Positions 53,416 through 63,285 of a stretch of DNA of 64,000 nucleotides are shown in pieces. The notes under the pieces are model-generated. The model did no database searches. It was not told the origin of the DNA and saw only the letters and a program-made list of their open reading frames with translations. This stretch comes from Dickeya chrysanthemi NCPPB 402. GTDB taxonomy: Bacteria; Pseudomonadota; Gammaproteobacteria; Enterobacterales; Enterobacteriaceae. How positions within the stretch are numbered: the stretch's first letter is position 1; the number at the start of each line of letters is the position of its first letter. The position numbers and the translations under genes are program-made. The DNA is taken from contig NZ_CM001974.1 in NCBI RefSeq assembly GCF_000406105.1, positions 4,140,805-4,204,804 on the forward strand, in the 5' to 3' direction.

Positions 53416-54786
53416 ATGGATATTCGTGCCATTACGGCATCTCTGCTCCCCTTGCTGGGCGGCCGGGAAAATATCGCCAGCGCCGCGCACTGCGCTACCC
53501 GCCTGCGGTTGGTGCTTAACGATGACAACCTGGCCGATAAAGCCGCCATCGAACGTGTCGAGGGTGTCAAAGGCTGCTTCCAGAACGCCGGTCAAATGCA
53601 GATTATTTTCGGCTCAGGGTTGGTAAACAAGGTCTACGCCGAATTCATCCAGGCCGCCGGGATCAGCGAAGCCAGCACCAGCGAGGCCGCCACGTTGGCG
53701 GCGCAAAAACTCAATCCGCTGCAACGCCTGGCCCGCTTGTTGTCGAACATTTTCGTGCCGATTATCCCGGCGATTGTGGCATCCGGCCTGTTGATGGGGT
53801 TGCTCGGCATGATCAAGACCTATGGCTGGGTCGATGCCGGCAGCGCCATTTTCATCATGCTGGACATGTTTAGCTCCGCGGCATTCATCATTTTGCCGAT
53901 CCTGATCGGCTTTACCGCTGCGCGCGAATTCGGCGGCAACCCCTATCTGGGGGCGACGCTGGGCGGCATCCTGACTCACCCGGCGTTGACCAACGCCTGG
54001 GGCGTGGCCGGTGGTTTCAAAACCATGCATCTGTTCGGGCTGGAATTCGCCATGATCGGCTATCAGGGGACGGTATTCCCGGTACTGCTGGCGGTATGGT
54101 TCATGAGTCTGGTGGAGAAGCGGCTGCGCAAAGTGGTGCCAAACGCACTGGATATTATCGTTACGCCGTTCCTGACGGTGATCATTTCCGGCTTCGTCGC
54201 TATGCTGGTGATTGGGCCGGCAGGCCGCATGTTGGGCGATGGTATTTCCCTCGTACTGAGCACGCTGATTACTCACGCAGGCTGGCTGGCCGGGCTGTTG
54301 TTTGGCGGGTTGTATTCCGCCATCGTCATCACCGGCGTACACCACAGTTTCCACGCGATTGAAGCCGGATTGCTGGGCAACCCCTCCATCGGCGTCAACT
54401 TCCTGCTGCCGATTTGGGCGATGGCGAATGTGGCGCAGGGCGGTGCCTGTCTGGCGGTGTATTTCAAAACCCGTGATGCCAAAATCAGGGCCATCGCGGT
54501 GCCGTCGTCGTTATCCTGCCTGCTCGGTATTACCGAAGCGGCGATCTTCGGGATTAACCTGCGTTTCATCAAGCCGTTCCTGGCCGGGCTGGCTGGCGGC
54601 GCGCTGGGCGGTGCCTGGGTCGTCGCCAATCACGTCAATATGACGGCGGTCGGGCTGACGGGTATTCCAGGGCTCGCTATCGTACAGGCAGGTTCTATCC
54701 TGAATTATCTGATGGGTATGGTGATCGCCTTTGGTGCCGCCTTCCTCATTTCCCTGTTGCTGAAATACAAAACGGATAACGCATAA
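53416..54786 (+). CDS. scrA: Sucrose PTS enzyme IIBC
   Basis: 456 aa. An N-terminal IIB domain (1-90) with the phosphorylated Cys26 in AHCATRLRL is joined to a membrane IIC domain of about ten TMs (FVPIIPAIVASGLLMGLLGM). Imports sucrose as sucrose-6-phosphate; IIA must be supplied in trans (Crr). GAGGAAC precedes the ATG. Its stop overlaps the scrB start by one base (TAATG). Confidence 0.96.
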   Translation: MDIRAITASLLPLLGGRENIASAAHCATRLRLVLNDDNLADKAAIERVEGVKGCFQNAGQMQIIFGSGLVNKVYAEFIQAAGISEASTSEAATLAAQKLNPLQRLARLLSNIFVPIIPAIVASGLLMGLLGMIKTYGWVDAGSAIFIMLDMFSSAAFIILPILIGFTAAREFGGNPYLGATLGGILTHPALTNAWGVAGGFKTMHLFGLEFAMIGYQGTVFPVLLAVWFMSLVEKRLRKVVPNALDIIVTPFLTVIISGFVAMLVIGPAGRMLGDGISLVLSTLITHAGWLAGLLFGGLYSAIVITGVHHSFHAIEAGLLGNPSIGVNFLLPIWAMANVAQGGACLAVYFKTRDAKIRAIAVPSSLSCLLGITEAAIFGINLRFIKPFLAGLAGGALGGAWVVANHVNMTAVGLTGIPGLAIVQAGSILNYLMGMVIAFGAAFLISLLLKYKTDNA

Positions 54787-56198
54787 TGAAGGAAATCCAT
54801 CTGATAAAACGCATGGCCTGCGCTCTGATGTCTGCCTCCTCGAAACAGGCATTCGATCCCCATCGGCCGCTGTGGCATCTGTCGCCGCAAGTCGGATTGC
54901 TGAACGATCCCAACGGGTTCATCCAGCACAAGGGGTGTTACCATCTGTTTTATCAGTGGAACCCGCTCGCCTGCGCCCACGGCGCCAAATTCTGGGGGCA
55001 CTGGAGTTCGACCGATCTGGTGCACTGGCGTCATGAACCTGTGGCGCTGGTGCCGTCTGAAAGCTATGAAAGCCACGGCTGCTATTCCGGTTCCGCCGTG
55101 GTAGACAACGACACCCTGATGCTGGTGTATACCGGCAACGTGAAATATGACAACGGCTCACGCACCGCGTACCAATGCCTGGCGCAAGCCAATGAACATG
55201 GCGAATTCGATAAACTCGGCCCGGTATTGTCATTGCCGGAAGGGTATACCGGCCATGTCCGCGACCCCAAAGTCTGGCGTCATCAGGATAACTGGTACAT
55301 GGTGCTGGGAGCCCAGGACCTGGATTTGCAGGGCAAAGTGCTGCTGTACCGGTCGGCTGACCTGCGGCAATGGCACTTACTGGGAGAAATCGCCGGTTCA
55401 CGGCTCAACGGCCTGGGCGATTTCGGTTACATGTGGGAATGCCCGGATCTGTTTACGCTGGAAAACCGCGAGGTGTTGCTCTGTTGCCCGCAAGGGTTGC
55501 CGGCGGAAGAAGAGCGTTATCTGAACACGTATCAGTCCGGCTATTTCATCGGCTCGCTCGATTACGAGAACGGCCGTTTCACTCATCACGCCTTCCACGA
55601 ATTGGATTTAGGCTTCGAATTCTACGCACCGCAGACCACGCAGAGCGAAGACGGCCGCCGGCTGCTGTTCGGCTGGATGGGCGTGCCGGATCAGAACGAG
55701 TTTTTCCAGCCGACGCTCACCCACGGCTGGATCCATACCATGACCTGCCCGCGTGAACTGACGTTGCGCGATGATCAGATCTACCAGCAACCGGTGCGCG
55801 AGCTGCAAAGCCTACGTCATCTGGAACATCTGTGGCAGGGCGTTGCCGACTATGCGCCGGCCTTACCCGCCAGCAATGCCGAATTGATGATGGATACGCA
55901 AGGCGAATTTCAAATCAACTTCGCCGGTGTGATGGTGTTGTGCTGGGACGGAGAGCGCTTGACCCTGAGCCGCCGCAATCGGCGCACCAACGAGCCGGAA
56001 CACCGTTACTGGCGTAACGGGCCGCTGTACCACCTGCAAATCCTGTGCGACCGCTCCAGCGTGGAAATTTTTATCAACCACGGGCAGGCGGTTATGTCAT
56101 CGCGTTATTTCCCCACTTGCGATGCCATGGTCAGTTTCAGCGGCTCTGGTCGTATCACGCTGCAACACTGGCTGTTAGCACCATGCGTGGTAGAATAA
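54786..56198 (+). CDS. scrB: Sucrose-6-phosphate hydrolase
   Basis: 470 aa GH32 enzyme. Nucleophile Asp41 in GLLNDPNGF, transition-state Asp in GHVRDPKVW and acid/base Glu in MWECPDLF are all present, and the C-terminal beta-sandwich is complete. Cleaves sucrose-6-phosphate to glucose-6-phosphate and fructose. Translationally coupled to scrA. Confidence 0.96.
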   Translation: MKEIHLIKRMACALMSASSKQAFDPHRPLWHLSPQVGLLNDPNGFIQHKGCYHLFYQWNPLACAHGAKFWGHWSSTDLVHWRHEPVALVPSESYESHGCYSGSAVVDNDTLMLVYTGNVKYDNGSRTAYQCLAQANEHGEFDKLGPVLSLPEGYTGHVRDPKVWRHQDNWYMVLGAQDLDLQGKVLLYRSADLRQWHLLGEIAGSRLNGLGDFGYMWECPDLFTLENREVLLCCPQGLPAEEERYLNTYQSGYFIGSLDYENGRFTHHAFHELDLGFEFYAPQTTQSEDGRRLLFGWMGVPDQNEFFQPTLTHGWIHTMTCPRELTLRDDQIYQQPVRELQSLRHLEHLWQGVADYAPALPASNAELMMDTQGEFQINFAGVMVLCWDGERLTLSRRNRRTNEPEHRYWRNGPLYHLQILCDRSSVEIFINHGQAVMSSRYFPTCDAMVSFSGSGRITLQHWLLAPCVVE

Positions 56199-56247
56199 GA
56201 CTCCTTTTCATGCCGTTAGCGGCACACTGCTTTCTAAAGATATCACG

Positions 56248-57267
56248 GTGAAACCAACCAAACGCGTCACAATCAGCGACATCGCACGACTGGCGGGGGT
56301 ATCCAAATCCACTGCCAGTCTGGTTCTCAATGGCCGCAGCAAAGAGTTCCGCGTTTCGGACGAAACCCGTGACCGGGTGCTGGCGCTGGCGCAACAACAA
56401 CGCTACCAACCCAGCATTCATGCCCGTTCTCTGCGCTCCAGCCGAAGCAACACGCTGGGGCTGGTGGTACCGGAAATGACCAACTACGGTTTTGCGATGA
56501 TCTCGCGCGAGCTGGAGTGTCTGTGTCGGGAAGCCGGATTACAGTTGCTGATCGCCTGTACCGACGAAAACGCCAGTCAGGAAATGATGGCGGTCAACAG
56601 TTTGATTCAACGTCAGGTAGACGGCCTGATCGTTGCCTCCAGTATGCTGAGCGACGCTGAATATCAGAAGATCAACCAGCAGTTGCCGGTATTGCAATTC
56701 GACCGGGCCATCGGCGATTCCGACTTGCCGATGGTCGTTTCCGAAGCGGTGGAATCCACCGCTGCGCTGGTGGAAAACATTGCGCGGCGGCACCAGGACG
56801 AATTCTATTTTATCGGCGGGCCATCCCGCATATCACCGACCCGCGACCGGCTGGCCGGTTTCCAGCTTGGGCTGGAGCGCGCTGGTGTTGAGTGCCGTCC
56901 GGAGTGGATCATCCACGGCAACTACCATTCCAGCGCCGGTTACGAAATGTTCGCCCAACTGTGCGCCCATCTTGGCCGTCCGCCCCGCGCCTTATTCACC
57001 GCTGCTTGTGGTTTGCTGGAAGGGGTTTTGCGTTACCTGAATCAGCATAACCTGATGGATTGCGACATGCGGTTGTGCAGCTTCGACGATCACTATCTGT
57101 TCGATTGCCTGACGATGAAAATCGATACCGTATCTCAGGATTGCGAGACACTGGCACGCAACAGCTTTGAGATGATCACGACGCTTATCGAAGGGCGGCC
57201 GCTGACAGAAAGCCGGATCTACGTCCCCACCCGTCCGCACTGGCGTCATCCTGACTCTCGAGCCTGA
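56248..57267 (+). CDS. scrR: Sucrose operon repressor ScrR
   Basis: 339 aa LacI-family regulator. N-terminal [23 protein letters not shown] plus hinge helix, then a periplasmic-binding-like sensor ([20 protein letters not shown]). It starts with GTG at 56248, preceded by AAAGATATCACG. The inducer in relatives is fructose or fructose-1-phosphate. It should bind the sites before scrK and scrY. Fifty bases after scrB, same direction. Confidence 0.94.
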   Translation: MKPTKRVTISDIARLAGVSKSTASLVLNGRSKEFRVSDETRDRVLALAQQQRYQPSIHARSLRSSRSNTLGLVVPEMTNYGFAMISRELECLCREAGLQLLIACTDENASQEMMAVNSLIQRQVDGLIVASSMLSDAEYQKINQQLPVLQFDRAIGDSDLPMVVSEAVESTAALVENIARRHQDEFYFIGGPSRISPTRDRLAGFQLGLERAGVECRPEWIIHGNYHSSAGYEMFAQLCAHLGRPPRALFTAACGLLEGVLRYLNQHNLMDCDMRLCSFDDHYLFDCLTMKIDTVSQDCETLARNSFEMITTLIEGRPLTESRIYVPTRPHWRHPDSRA

Positions 57268-57297
57268 AGGTGACGACGGCCACAAAATCTTACGCAT

Positions 57298-57324
57298 AAA
57301 AAAACCACCGCCAAGGCGGTGGTT
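57298..57324. terminator. Bidirectional terminator, scrR / exbD
   Basis: AACCACCGCC (57303-57312) pairs with GGCGGTGGTT (57315-57324) around a 2-nt gap. The minus strand has a run of T (57304-57298), so it is strongest for the exbBD operon and may also end scrR. Confidence 0.85.
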
Positions 57325-57348
57325 CTGTTCAGCAGGGCCAAAGACGTC

Positions 57349-57768
57349 TCAGCGCACTTTCTCCGACCCCATCAGGCCGATTTTGAGATACCCCGCTTCA
57401 CGCAGCGAATCCATCACCCGCATCAGGGTTTCATAATCGACGCTTTTGTCCGCCTGAAAGAAAATAGTGGTGTCTTTGTTACCCTGCGTTTTGCTTTCCA
57501 ACACCTGGGCCAGCGTCGCTTCGGTAATCGCATCGTCACCCAGATAGAGTTGTTTATCCGCTTTCACCGTCAGAAACACCGGTTTTTCCGGGCGCGGTTG
57601 CGGCGTAGCGCTGGAAGCCGGCAAATTGACCCGCACGTCTACCGTTGCCAGCGGCGCGGCCACCATGAAGATGATCAACAACACCAGCATGACGTCGATA
57701 AACGGCGTCACGTTGATGTCATGCATTTCACCATTTTCACTCTGCCCGTCGTTCAGATGCATCGCCAT
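57349..57768 (-). CDS. exbD: TonB-system energizer subunit ExbD
   Basis: 139 aa. A single TM near the N-terminus carries the essential Asp in INVTPFIDVMLVLLIIFMV, followed by a periplasmic domain. With ExbB it makes the proton channel that powers TonB-dependent uptake of siderophores and vitamin B12. Four bases after exbB. Confidence 0.97.
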   Translation of the reverse strand: MAMHLNDGQSENGEMHDINVTPFIDVMLVLLIIFMVAAPLATVDVRVNLPASSATPQPRPEKPVFLTVKADKQLYLGDDAITEATLAQVLESKTQGNKDTTIFFQADKSVDYETLMRVMDSLREAGYLKIGLMGSEKVR

Positions 57769-57772
57769 CCGC

Positions 57773-58648
57773 TTACCCTACCCGTAGCTGGTGCGCCGGT
57801 GCGGGAGAAACATTGCCGACGCTGGCAGCAATATCCAGATCGCGGCTTTGCAACAGCAGAACCTGCGCCGCTACATCGCCGACCATCGCTTTGTAATTGG
57901 CCGTCCAGCGTGCAAACACGTTGTAAATCACTACCGCCGGGATTGCCGCCACCAGGCCGATGGCCGTCGCCAGCAACGCTTCGGCGATACCCGGCGCGAC
58001 AACCGCCAGGTTGGTAGTCTGAGACTGCGCAATACCGATAAAGCTGTTCATAATGCCCCAGACCGTACCGAACAGACCGATGAACGGCGCGATGGCCCCC
58101 ACCGTCGCCAGATAACCGGTTCCGCGTCCCATCTGACGGCCGGTCGCAGCGACCCGGCGCTCAAAACGAAAGGCGGTACGTTCTTTAATGCCGTTGTTGT
58201 CGTCGGAGCGCTCAGACAACACTTGCTCGTTGCGGGCGTCCGTCAGCAGTTGCAGCGATACGCTACCCGGCTTGAACTCGGCGGCGATATCGGTCGCATC
58301 ATCCAGCGTACGGGCCTCTTCCAGTGCCTGATACTCACGACGGATACGCTTTTTCGCGCTCATCAGGCTGGCGCTTTTACCAAAAAAGATCGCCCAGGTA
58401 ACCACCGATGCCAGCAACAAGCCAATCATCACGGTTTTTACCACCACGTCAGCGTGCTGATACATTCCCCAAACGGATAAGTCAGTATTCATCAGCGTGC
58501 CGACGGCACCTGTCGGCGGCAACGCAGACGGTGCGGCGCCAACCGCAGCCATAGTGGTCGTACCGGCCGCCGCTATCGGCGTCGATGCCGGTGCAGCCAA
58601 CGCATTGCCTGCCATCCCCAGCAACGCGAACGCCATCAGACGATGCAT
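57773..58648 (-). CDS. exbB: TonB-system energizer subunit ExbB
   Basis: 291 aa from ATG 58648 (MHRLMAFALLGMAGNALA), which is a cleavable signal peptide with GGGGG upstream. A GTG at 58726 with GGAGG before it, or a TTG at 58756, would add 26-36 basic residues and cannot be ruled out. Three TMs (HADVVVKTVMIGLLLASVVT and two late ones) and the MotA/TolQ/ExbB block FIGLFGTVWGIMNSFIGIAQ are clear. Longer than E. coli ExbB (244 aa) through the Ala/Thr-rich N-terminal extension, as in Pseudomonas ExbB. A Fur-like box lies upstream. Confidence 0.93.
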   Translation of the reverse strand: MHRLMAFALLGMAGNALAAPASTPIAAAGTTTMAAVGAAPSALPPTGAVGTLMNTDLSVWGMYQHADVVVKTVMIGLLLASVVTWAIFFGKSASLMSAKKRIRREYQALEEARTLDDATDIAAEFKPGSVSLQLLTDARNEQVLSERSDDNNGIKERTAFRFERRVAATGRQMGRGTGYLATVGAIAPFIGLFGTVWGIMNSFIGIAQSQTTNLAVVAPGIAEALLATAIGLVAAIPAVVIYNVFARWTANYKAMVGDVAAQVLLLQSRDLDIAASVGNVSPAPAHQLRVG

Positions 58649-58795
58649 AAAACCCCCGAACACGTCACCCAGCCGACGCCAGATGGATGACCTCCGTTGG
58701 TTACTCTTCTTATCAGCCGTATACACGCTGTGCCTCCACCCATCATTTTTATACAACGTTAATCTGGCGAAAATAATACCAAACCTGTAATTAAT

Positions 58796-58814
58796 TGATA
58801 GTCGTTCTCATTTT
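58796..58814 (-). promoter_or_regulatory. Fur-like box upstream of exbB
   Basis: TGATAGTCGTTCTCATTTT keeps the GATA-N-CATT pattern of the 19-bp Fur consensus. It lies 148 bases before the ATG, with a TATTAT -10 candidate between (about 58773-58778), so iron repression is expected. Confidence 0.65.
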
Positions 58815-58989
58815 TATTTGCGTATTTTGCCATCCCTTTTCCCCAACAGCGCCTTATTTTTTCATCGCCGTACCCGCACCGTATCGGCAACATTTTCATC
58901 TTGATGAGAAAAGCCGCCCCCCTGTCACTTCAGCCGTGATAACGTAAAGGGATGGACGCAGGGCATGTTTAAGCTACAGGTAAAGCCGA

Positions 58990-60183
58990 ATGACGAGTAA
59001 AAAAATCGCCACCGCGCTGGTGGCCGCCGGACGCACTAAGCGGGTAACCCAAGGTGCGGTAAACCCGGTAATCCAGCGCGCTTCTTCGCTGATCTTCGAC
59101 AGCGTGCAGGATAAAAAACACGCCACCGCCAATCGCGCCAAAGGCGCGTTGTTTTATGGCCGCCGCGGTACTCTGACCCATTTCGCTTTTCAGGACGCGA
59201 TGACCGAGCTGGAAGGCGGTGCGGGCTGCGCACTCTATCCTTGCGGCGCAGCCGCCATCGCCAACGCGATAACGTCATTTGTTTCGGCGGGCGACCATCT
59301 GCTGGTTACCGGTTCCGCTTATGAACCGACGCAGGATTTTTGTAACAAAGTGCTGACTAAAATGAACATCAGCACCACCTTTTTCGACCCGATGATCGGT
59401 GCCGATATCGCCACGCTTATCCAGCCCAATACCCGGGTCGTGTTTTTGGAATCACCCGGTTCCATTACGATGGAAGTGCATGACGTGCCGGCGATGGTCG
59501 CGGCCATCCGTCGCGTTAACCCGGACATCGTCATCATGATCGACAACACCTGGGCTGCCGGCGTGTTGTTCCGCCCGCTTGATGTCGGCGTCGATATTTC
59601 GATCCAATCCGGCACCAAATATATCGTCGGCCACTCCGACGCCATGATTGGCACCGCCGTCGCCAACGCACGCTGTTGGGATCAACTGCGTGAACAATCC
59701 TACCTGATGGGGCAGATGGCTGACGCAGATAGCGCCTATCTGGCCAGTCGCGGCCTGCGAACGCTCGGCGTCAGATTGCAACAGCATCAGGAGAATGGCC
59801 TGCGCGTTGCACGCTGGCTGGCTGCCCGCCCGGAAGTCGCGACGGTGAACCACCCGGCGCTGCCCGGTAGCAAAGGACATGAATTCTTCGTACGGGATTT
59901 TAGCGGCAGTAATGGCCTGTTCTCATTTGTCCTGAAAGAGAAACTGAGCCGTGAGCAACTGGCCCATTATCTCGACCACTTCAGTCACTTCCGGATGGCC
60001 TACTCCTGGGGGGGATTCGAATCGCTGATTTTGGCGAACCAACCGGAAGAGCTGGCGGCGATTCGCCCGGCCGGCGGCATCGACTTTACCGGCACGCTGG
60101 TACGACTGCATATCGGCCTGGAAGATTGCGACGATTTGGAAGCCGATTTGGAAGCCGGCTTCAGGAGATTGCAGGAAATGTGA
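58990..60183 (+). CDS. metC: Cystathionine beta-lyase
   Basis: 397 aa PLP enzyme that splits cystathionine to homocysteine, pyruvate and ammonia. The PLP lysine is Lys210 in [13 protein letters not shown], same number as in E. coli Met[13 protein letters not shown] and the C-terminal RLHIGLED are conserved. Divergent from exbB, as in E. coli. It supplies homocysteine that the enzyme at 43162 can methylate. Confidence 0.96.
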   Translation: MTSKKIATALVAAGRTKRVTQGAVNPVIQRASSLIFDSVQDKKHATANRAKGALFYGRRGTLTHFAFQDAMTELEGGAGCALYPCGAAAIANAITSFVSAGDHLLVTGSAYEPTQDFCNKVLTKMNISTTFFDPMIGADIATLIQPNTRVVFLESPGSITMEVHDVPAMVAAIRRVNPDIVIMIDNTWAAGVLFRPLDVGVDISIQSGTKYIVGHSDAMIGTAVANARCWDQLREQSYLMGQMADADSAYLASRGLRTLGVRLQQHQENGLRVARWLAARPEVATVNHPALPGSKGHEFFVRDFSGSNGLFSFVLKEKLSREQLAHYLDHFSHFRMAYSWGGFESLILANQPEELAAIRPAGGIDFTGTLVRLHIGLEDCDDLEADLEAGFRRLQEM

Positions 60184-60437
60184 CGCCACTATCCCTCCAG
60201 CCCCTTGATGCCGCTGTGGTAAGTCGGGTAAAGCGTATATGATGAACAGTAACAACGATGACAATACGTTTACCTTTTTTACCCTATCCTGATGCTCGTC
60301 TTTATCAAGATTAGGGTCTATCCCGCCAGGCATCATTGGCTCAGCCAACGGCAACCTGGCCAGCCCTATCGGGATAGGCTCTTAATGCGGCGTATTTACG
60401 CGGCAAAGGGGTTACAGCAAACCAGACAGGATGCGAT
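60184..60437. other. Intergenic region with long inverted repeat
   Basis: 254 bases between metC and yghB. TCTATCCCG (about 60313-60321) and CGGGATAGG (about 60368-60376) are inverted arms around a loop with further pairing (GGCTCAGCC). It may be a transcription end signal for metC or a leader structure for yghB; no gene is seen. Confidence 0.4.
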
Positions 60438-61097
60438 ATGAGTGTTGTTCATGAAATTATTCAGGCGCTATGGCGACAAGACTTTAGCGCGCTGGCCGAT
60501 CCCCACGTCGTGTGGGTGATTTATGGCGTGCTTTTTACCACTCTGTTTCTGGAAAATGGCCTGCTGCCCGCCTCCTTTCTGCCCGGCGACAGCCTGCTGC
60601 TGCTGACCGGCGCCATGATAGCCAAAGGCGTGATGAGCTTCATCCCCACCATGGTGCTGCTGACCGTGGCCGCCAGTCTCGGCTGCTGGCTAAGCTACCT
60701 GCAAGGGCGCTGGTTAGGCGATACCCGGTTGGTAAAAAAATGGCTGCATCAGTTACCGGCCCACTATCACCAACGCACCCACAATCTGTTCCATCAGCAT
60801 GGGCTGGCTGCACTGCTGGTTGGGCGTTTTCTGGCGTTTGTTCGCACCCTGTTGCCGACCATCGCCGGGGTATCGGGGCTTAGCAGCACCCGCTTTCAGA
60901 TTTTCAACTGGCTGAGCGGCTTCTTGTGGGTCAGCGGGATTGTCACGCTGGGTTATGCGCTTAGCCATATTCCGTTGGTCAAACGTTATGAAGACCAGGT
61001 GATGACGGCGTTGTGCATCCTGCCGTTGCTGCTGCTGTTCAGCGGGCTGGTGGGGATGCTGCTGGTACTTTGGCGTAAAAGACGGGCTATGGCCTGA
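60438..61097 (+). CDS. yghB: DedA-family membrane protein YghB
   Basis: 219 aa, five to six TM helices. DedA motifs [20 protein letters not shown] and [20 protein letters not shown] contain the acidic and Arg residues essential for the family, linked to undecaprenyl-phosphate and lipid recycling and proton homeostasis. Same position after metC as in E. coli. Confidence 0.94.
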   Translation: MSVVHEIIQALWRQDFSALADPHVVWVIYGVLFTTLFLENGLLPASFLPGDSLLLLTGAMIAKGVMSFIPTMVLLTVAASLGCWLSYLQGRWLGDTRLVKKWLHQLPAHYHQRTHNLFHQHGLAALLVGRFLAFVRTLLPTIAGVSGLSSTRFQIFNWLSGFLWVSGIVTLGYALSHIPLVKRYEDQVMTALCILPLLLLFSGLVGMLLVLWRKRRAMA

Positions 61098-61227
61098 GAA
61101 AAACCGACGAAGCAAACAGTCTCTGTTGCTATTCCGCTGTTGCTATTCGTCTGTTGCTATTCGTCGGTAATCGCCGGTAACCGCTTTGCGGATTTGCGTG
61201 CGTTGCTCAACACCGGCGTAAAGCGGT

Positions 61228-62142
61228 TTAGTGACTTTCCACCACCCCGGCGCCCGAACGCAATCGCGCCACTTCATCACCCGGCGTCGCCCCGAAAAAG
61301 CGCTTAAACTCCCGGCTAAATTGCGAAGAGCTTTCATAACCGACGCGCATTGACGCCGTATTCGCCTTCAATCCGTCATGCACCATCAGCAAACGCGCCT
61401 TGTGCAACCGGTAAGACTTCAGATACTGCACCGGCGAGGTGTTGGTCACCGCTTTGAAGTTATGGTGAAACGCCGACACACTCATGTTCACTTCCAGCGC
61501 CAGCCGCTCCACACTGAGACTATCGGCATAGTGGTTTTCGATATAGCGCAACGCGCGGGCGATTTGACTGAAATGACTATAGCGATTCATCAGCGCTTGC
61601 AGCGAATCGCCGCAAGGCCCGCACAGCACATGGTAAAGGATTTCACGTACGATCCACGGCCCCAGTACTCGGGCATCGCGGGTGTTGGTCATCGCCTCCA
61701 GCAAGCGCTCCGTCGCACATAACACCGCCTCATCGAGCGGTGCGCTGCTGATGCCTGCGCTATCCGGCCGACGCTTCTCGCCACAACTGTCATCACCCAT
61801 CTCAATCAGCAGGTCTTGCAGAATCGGGATATCGACCCGAATAGAAATCCCCACCAGCGGATTTTCCGGGCTGGCGAAACTTTCACATTCGAACGGCAAC
61901 GGCACCGTCATCAACAAATAGTTGTCCGGGTCATACTGGAAAACCTTGTCCCCCAGATACCCCACTTTGTGTCCCTGAAAAACAATCACAATACACGGGT
62001 CATACAGCACCGGAGCCCTTGCCCCATGCTGGTCGGCATAAATAACTTTGACCTGTGGAATCGGCGTCTGACTCACGCCGTTGCCGTTGGTATGCAACAT
62101 CGCCAGTTTGACTAAACGCTGGCGAGGATCGGAATTCTGCAT
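61228..62142 (-). CDS. yqhC: AraC-family aldehyde-responsive regulator YqhC
   Basis: 304 aa. N-terminal AraC_N sensor ([20 protein letters not shown]) and C-terminal tandem HTH ([20 protein letters not shown], then [19 protein letters not shown]). In E. coli YqhC senses aldehydes and activates yqhD and dkgA. It is divergent from a nitroreductase gene and yqhD, whose promoter it probably controls. Confidence 0.92.
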   Translation of the reverse strand: MQNSDPRQRLVKLAMLHTNGNGVSQTPIPQVKVIYADQHGARAPVLYDPCIVIVFQGHKVGYLGDKVFQYDPDNYLLMTVPLPFECESFASPENPLVGISIRVDIPILQDLLIEMGDDSCGEKRRPDSAGISSAPLDEAVLCATERLLEAMTNTRDARVLGPWIVREILYHVLCGPCGDSLQALMNRYSHFSQIARALRYIENHYADSLSVERLALEVNMSVSAFHHNFKAVTNTSPVQYLKSYRLHKARLLMVHDGLKANTASMRVGYESSSQFSREFKRFFGATPGDEVARLRSGAGVVESH

Positions 62143-62325
62143 AATAGTTACCTCTTACTGACAACGGAAATAAAGTGACACAGATGGGCGATAGAATCAC
62201 CCTTTCCTCCTGATCTTTGCAGAAAAAGGCAAGACACGGCGAGAAATGAGCATTGCTGGAATCTCAGGAGAAGCCGAGAATGAAACTCATCGCCACACCA
62301 TCATGGTAAGCGTGGTTTACCCTCT

Positions 62326-62452
62326 GCCATCTATCCCTGACTCATTCACGTTGCAGGACAAAACGCGTTATCCCGCAAGGCAACGCTCGGTTATGGGCCG
62401 GTAAGCAAGCCAATGCCACGGCAACCTAGAGAACGACGGGTATATAACAAGG
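62326..62452. repeat. Decayed intergenic palindrome, copy 3
   Basis: Begins CTATCCCTGACTCATTCACG and TTGCAGG, ends GACGGGTATATA, echoing the termini of the copies at 16871 and 28489. The interior is unrelated and pairing is weak. It lies in the divergent yqhC promoter region. Confidence 0.45.
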
Positions 62453-62459
62453 AATCCGC

Positions 62460-63200
62460 ATGAATAACACCATTGAGCTACTCAAACACCACCGTAGCGA
62501 GCGCAGTTACCTGGATAAACCTATCCCGGAAGAGGTGCTTTCCGCCATTATCGACAGTGCGCATCTGGCACCCACATCGGTGAATTCGCAGCAGGTTTCC
62601 ATCGTAGTCGTCCGCAATCCGGCACGCCGTGCTCGTATCGCTGAACTGGCGGGCGGGCAGCCCTGGATTGCGCAGGCTCCGGTATTCCTCACGCTGGTGT
62701 TGGATATGCACAAAACCGCAACCGGTATTGCCATGAGCGGCAATACCCAACATGCGCACGAAAGTGTTGAAAGCATTATTTCCGGCTCGACCGATGTGGG
62801 CATCGCGCTGGGTACCTTGATCGCCGCTGCACATTCCTTTGGTCTGGGCATCGTGCCGATAGGCGGTGTGCGCCGTAATCCGCAAGCGATGATTGAACTG
62901 CTAGAGCTGCCGCCACTGACGTTTCCGGTGGTAGGGCTGGTCTTGGGTTATGTCGACCGACCAGCACACCAGAAACCACGCCTGCCGCAGGAAACCTTCC
63001 GCCATGAAGAGGTCTACCACACGGAGCCGTTGGCCACTACGATCGAACAATACAATCACACCCTGATTAACCATTGGAAGCAAACGGGACGCAACGATGG
63101 CGAGGCCTGGGGGAGTAATACCGCCAGCTACTATCAGCGCGTCTATTACCCCCATGTCCTGCCTGTGCTGTTACAGCAAGGTTTCAAACTTGATCAGTAA
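62460..63200 (+). CDS. NADPH-dependent nitroreductase-like oxidoreductase
   Basis: 246 aa of the flavin nitroreductase / NfsA-Frp family. FMN contacts are visible in HHRSERSYLDKPIPEEVL and SAHLAPTSVNSQQVSIVVVR, and GIVPIGGVRRNPQAM is the family's later FMN loop. It is inserted between yqhC and yqhD compared with E. coli and shares the direction of yqhD, so it is probably in the YqhC regulon and reduces quinones, nitro compounds or aldehyde-derived electrophiles. Substrate inferred only. Confidence 0.88.
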   Translation: MNNTIELLKHHRSERSYLDKPIPEEVLSAIIDSAHLAPTSVNSQQVSIVVVRNPARRARIAELAGGQPWIAQAPVFLTLVLDMHKTATGIAMSGNTQHAHESVESIISGSTDVGIALGTLIAAAHSFGLGIVPIGGVRRNPQAMIELLELPPLTFPVVGLVLGYVDRPAHQKPRLPQETFRHEEVYHTEPLATTIEQYNHTLINHWKQTGRNDGEAWGSNTASYYQRVYYPHVLPVLLQQGFKLDQ

Positions 63201-63285
63201 CACTTACAAATAACATTTATCTGGATCCGCTATCCGAGCCAGTGACACTACTGTGGCCCGGTAACACTCTATAAAGGAATTCACC

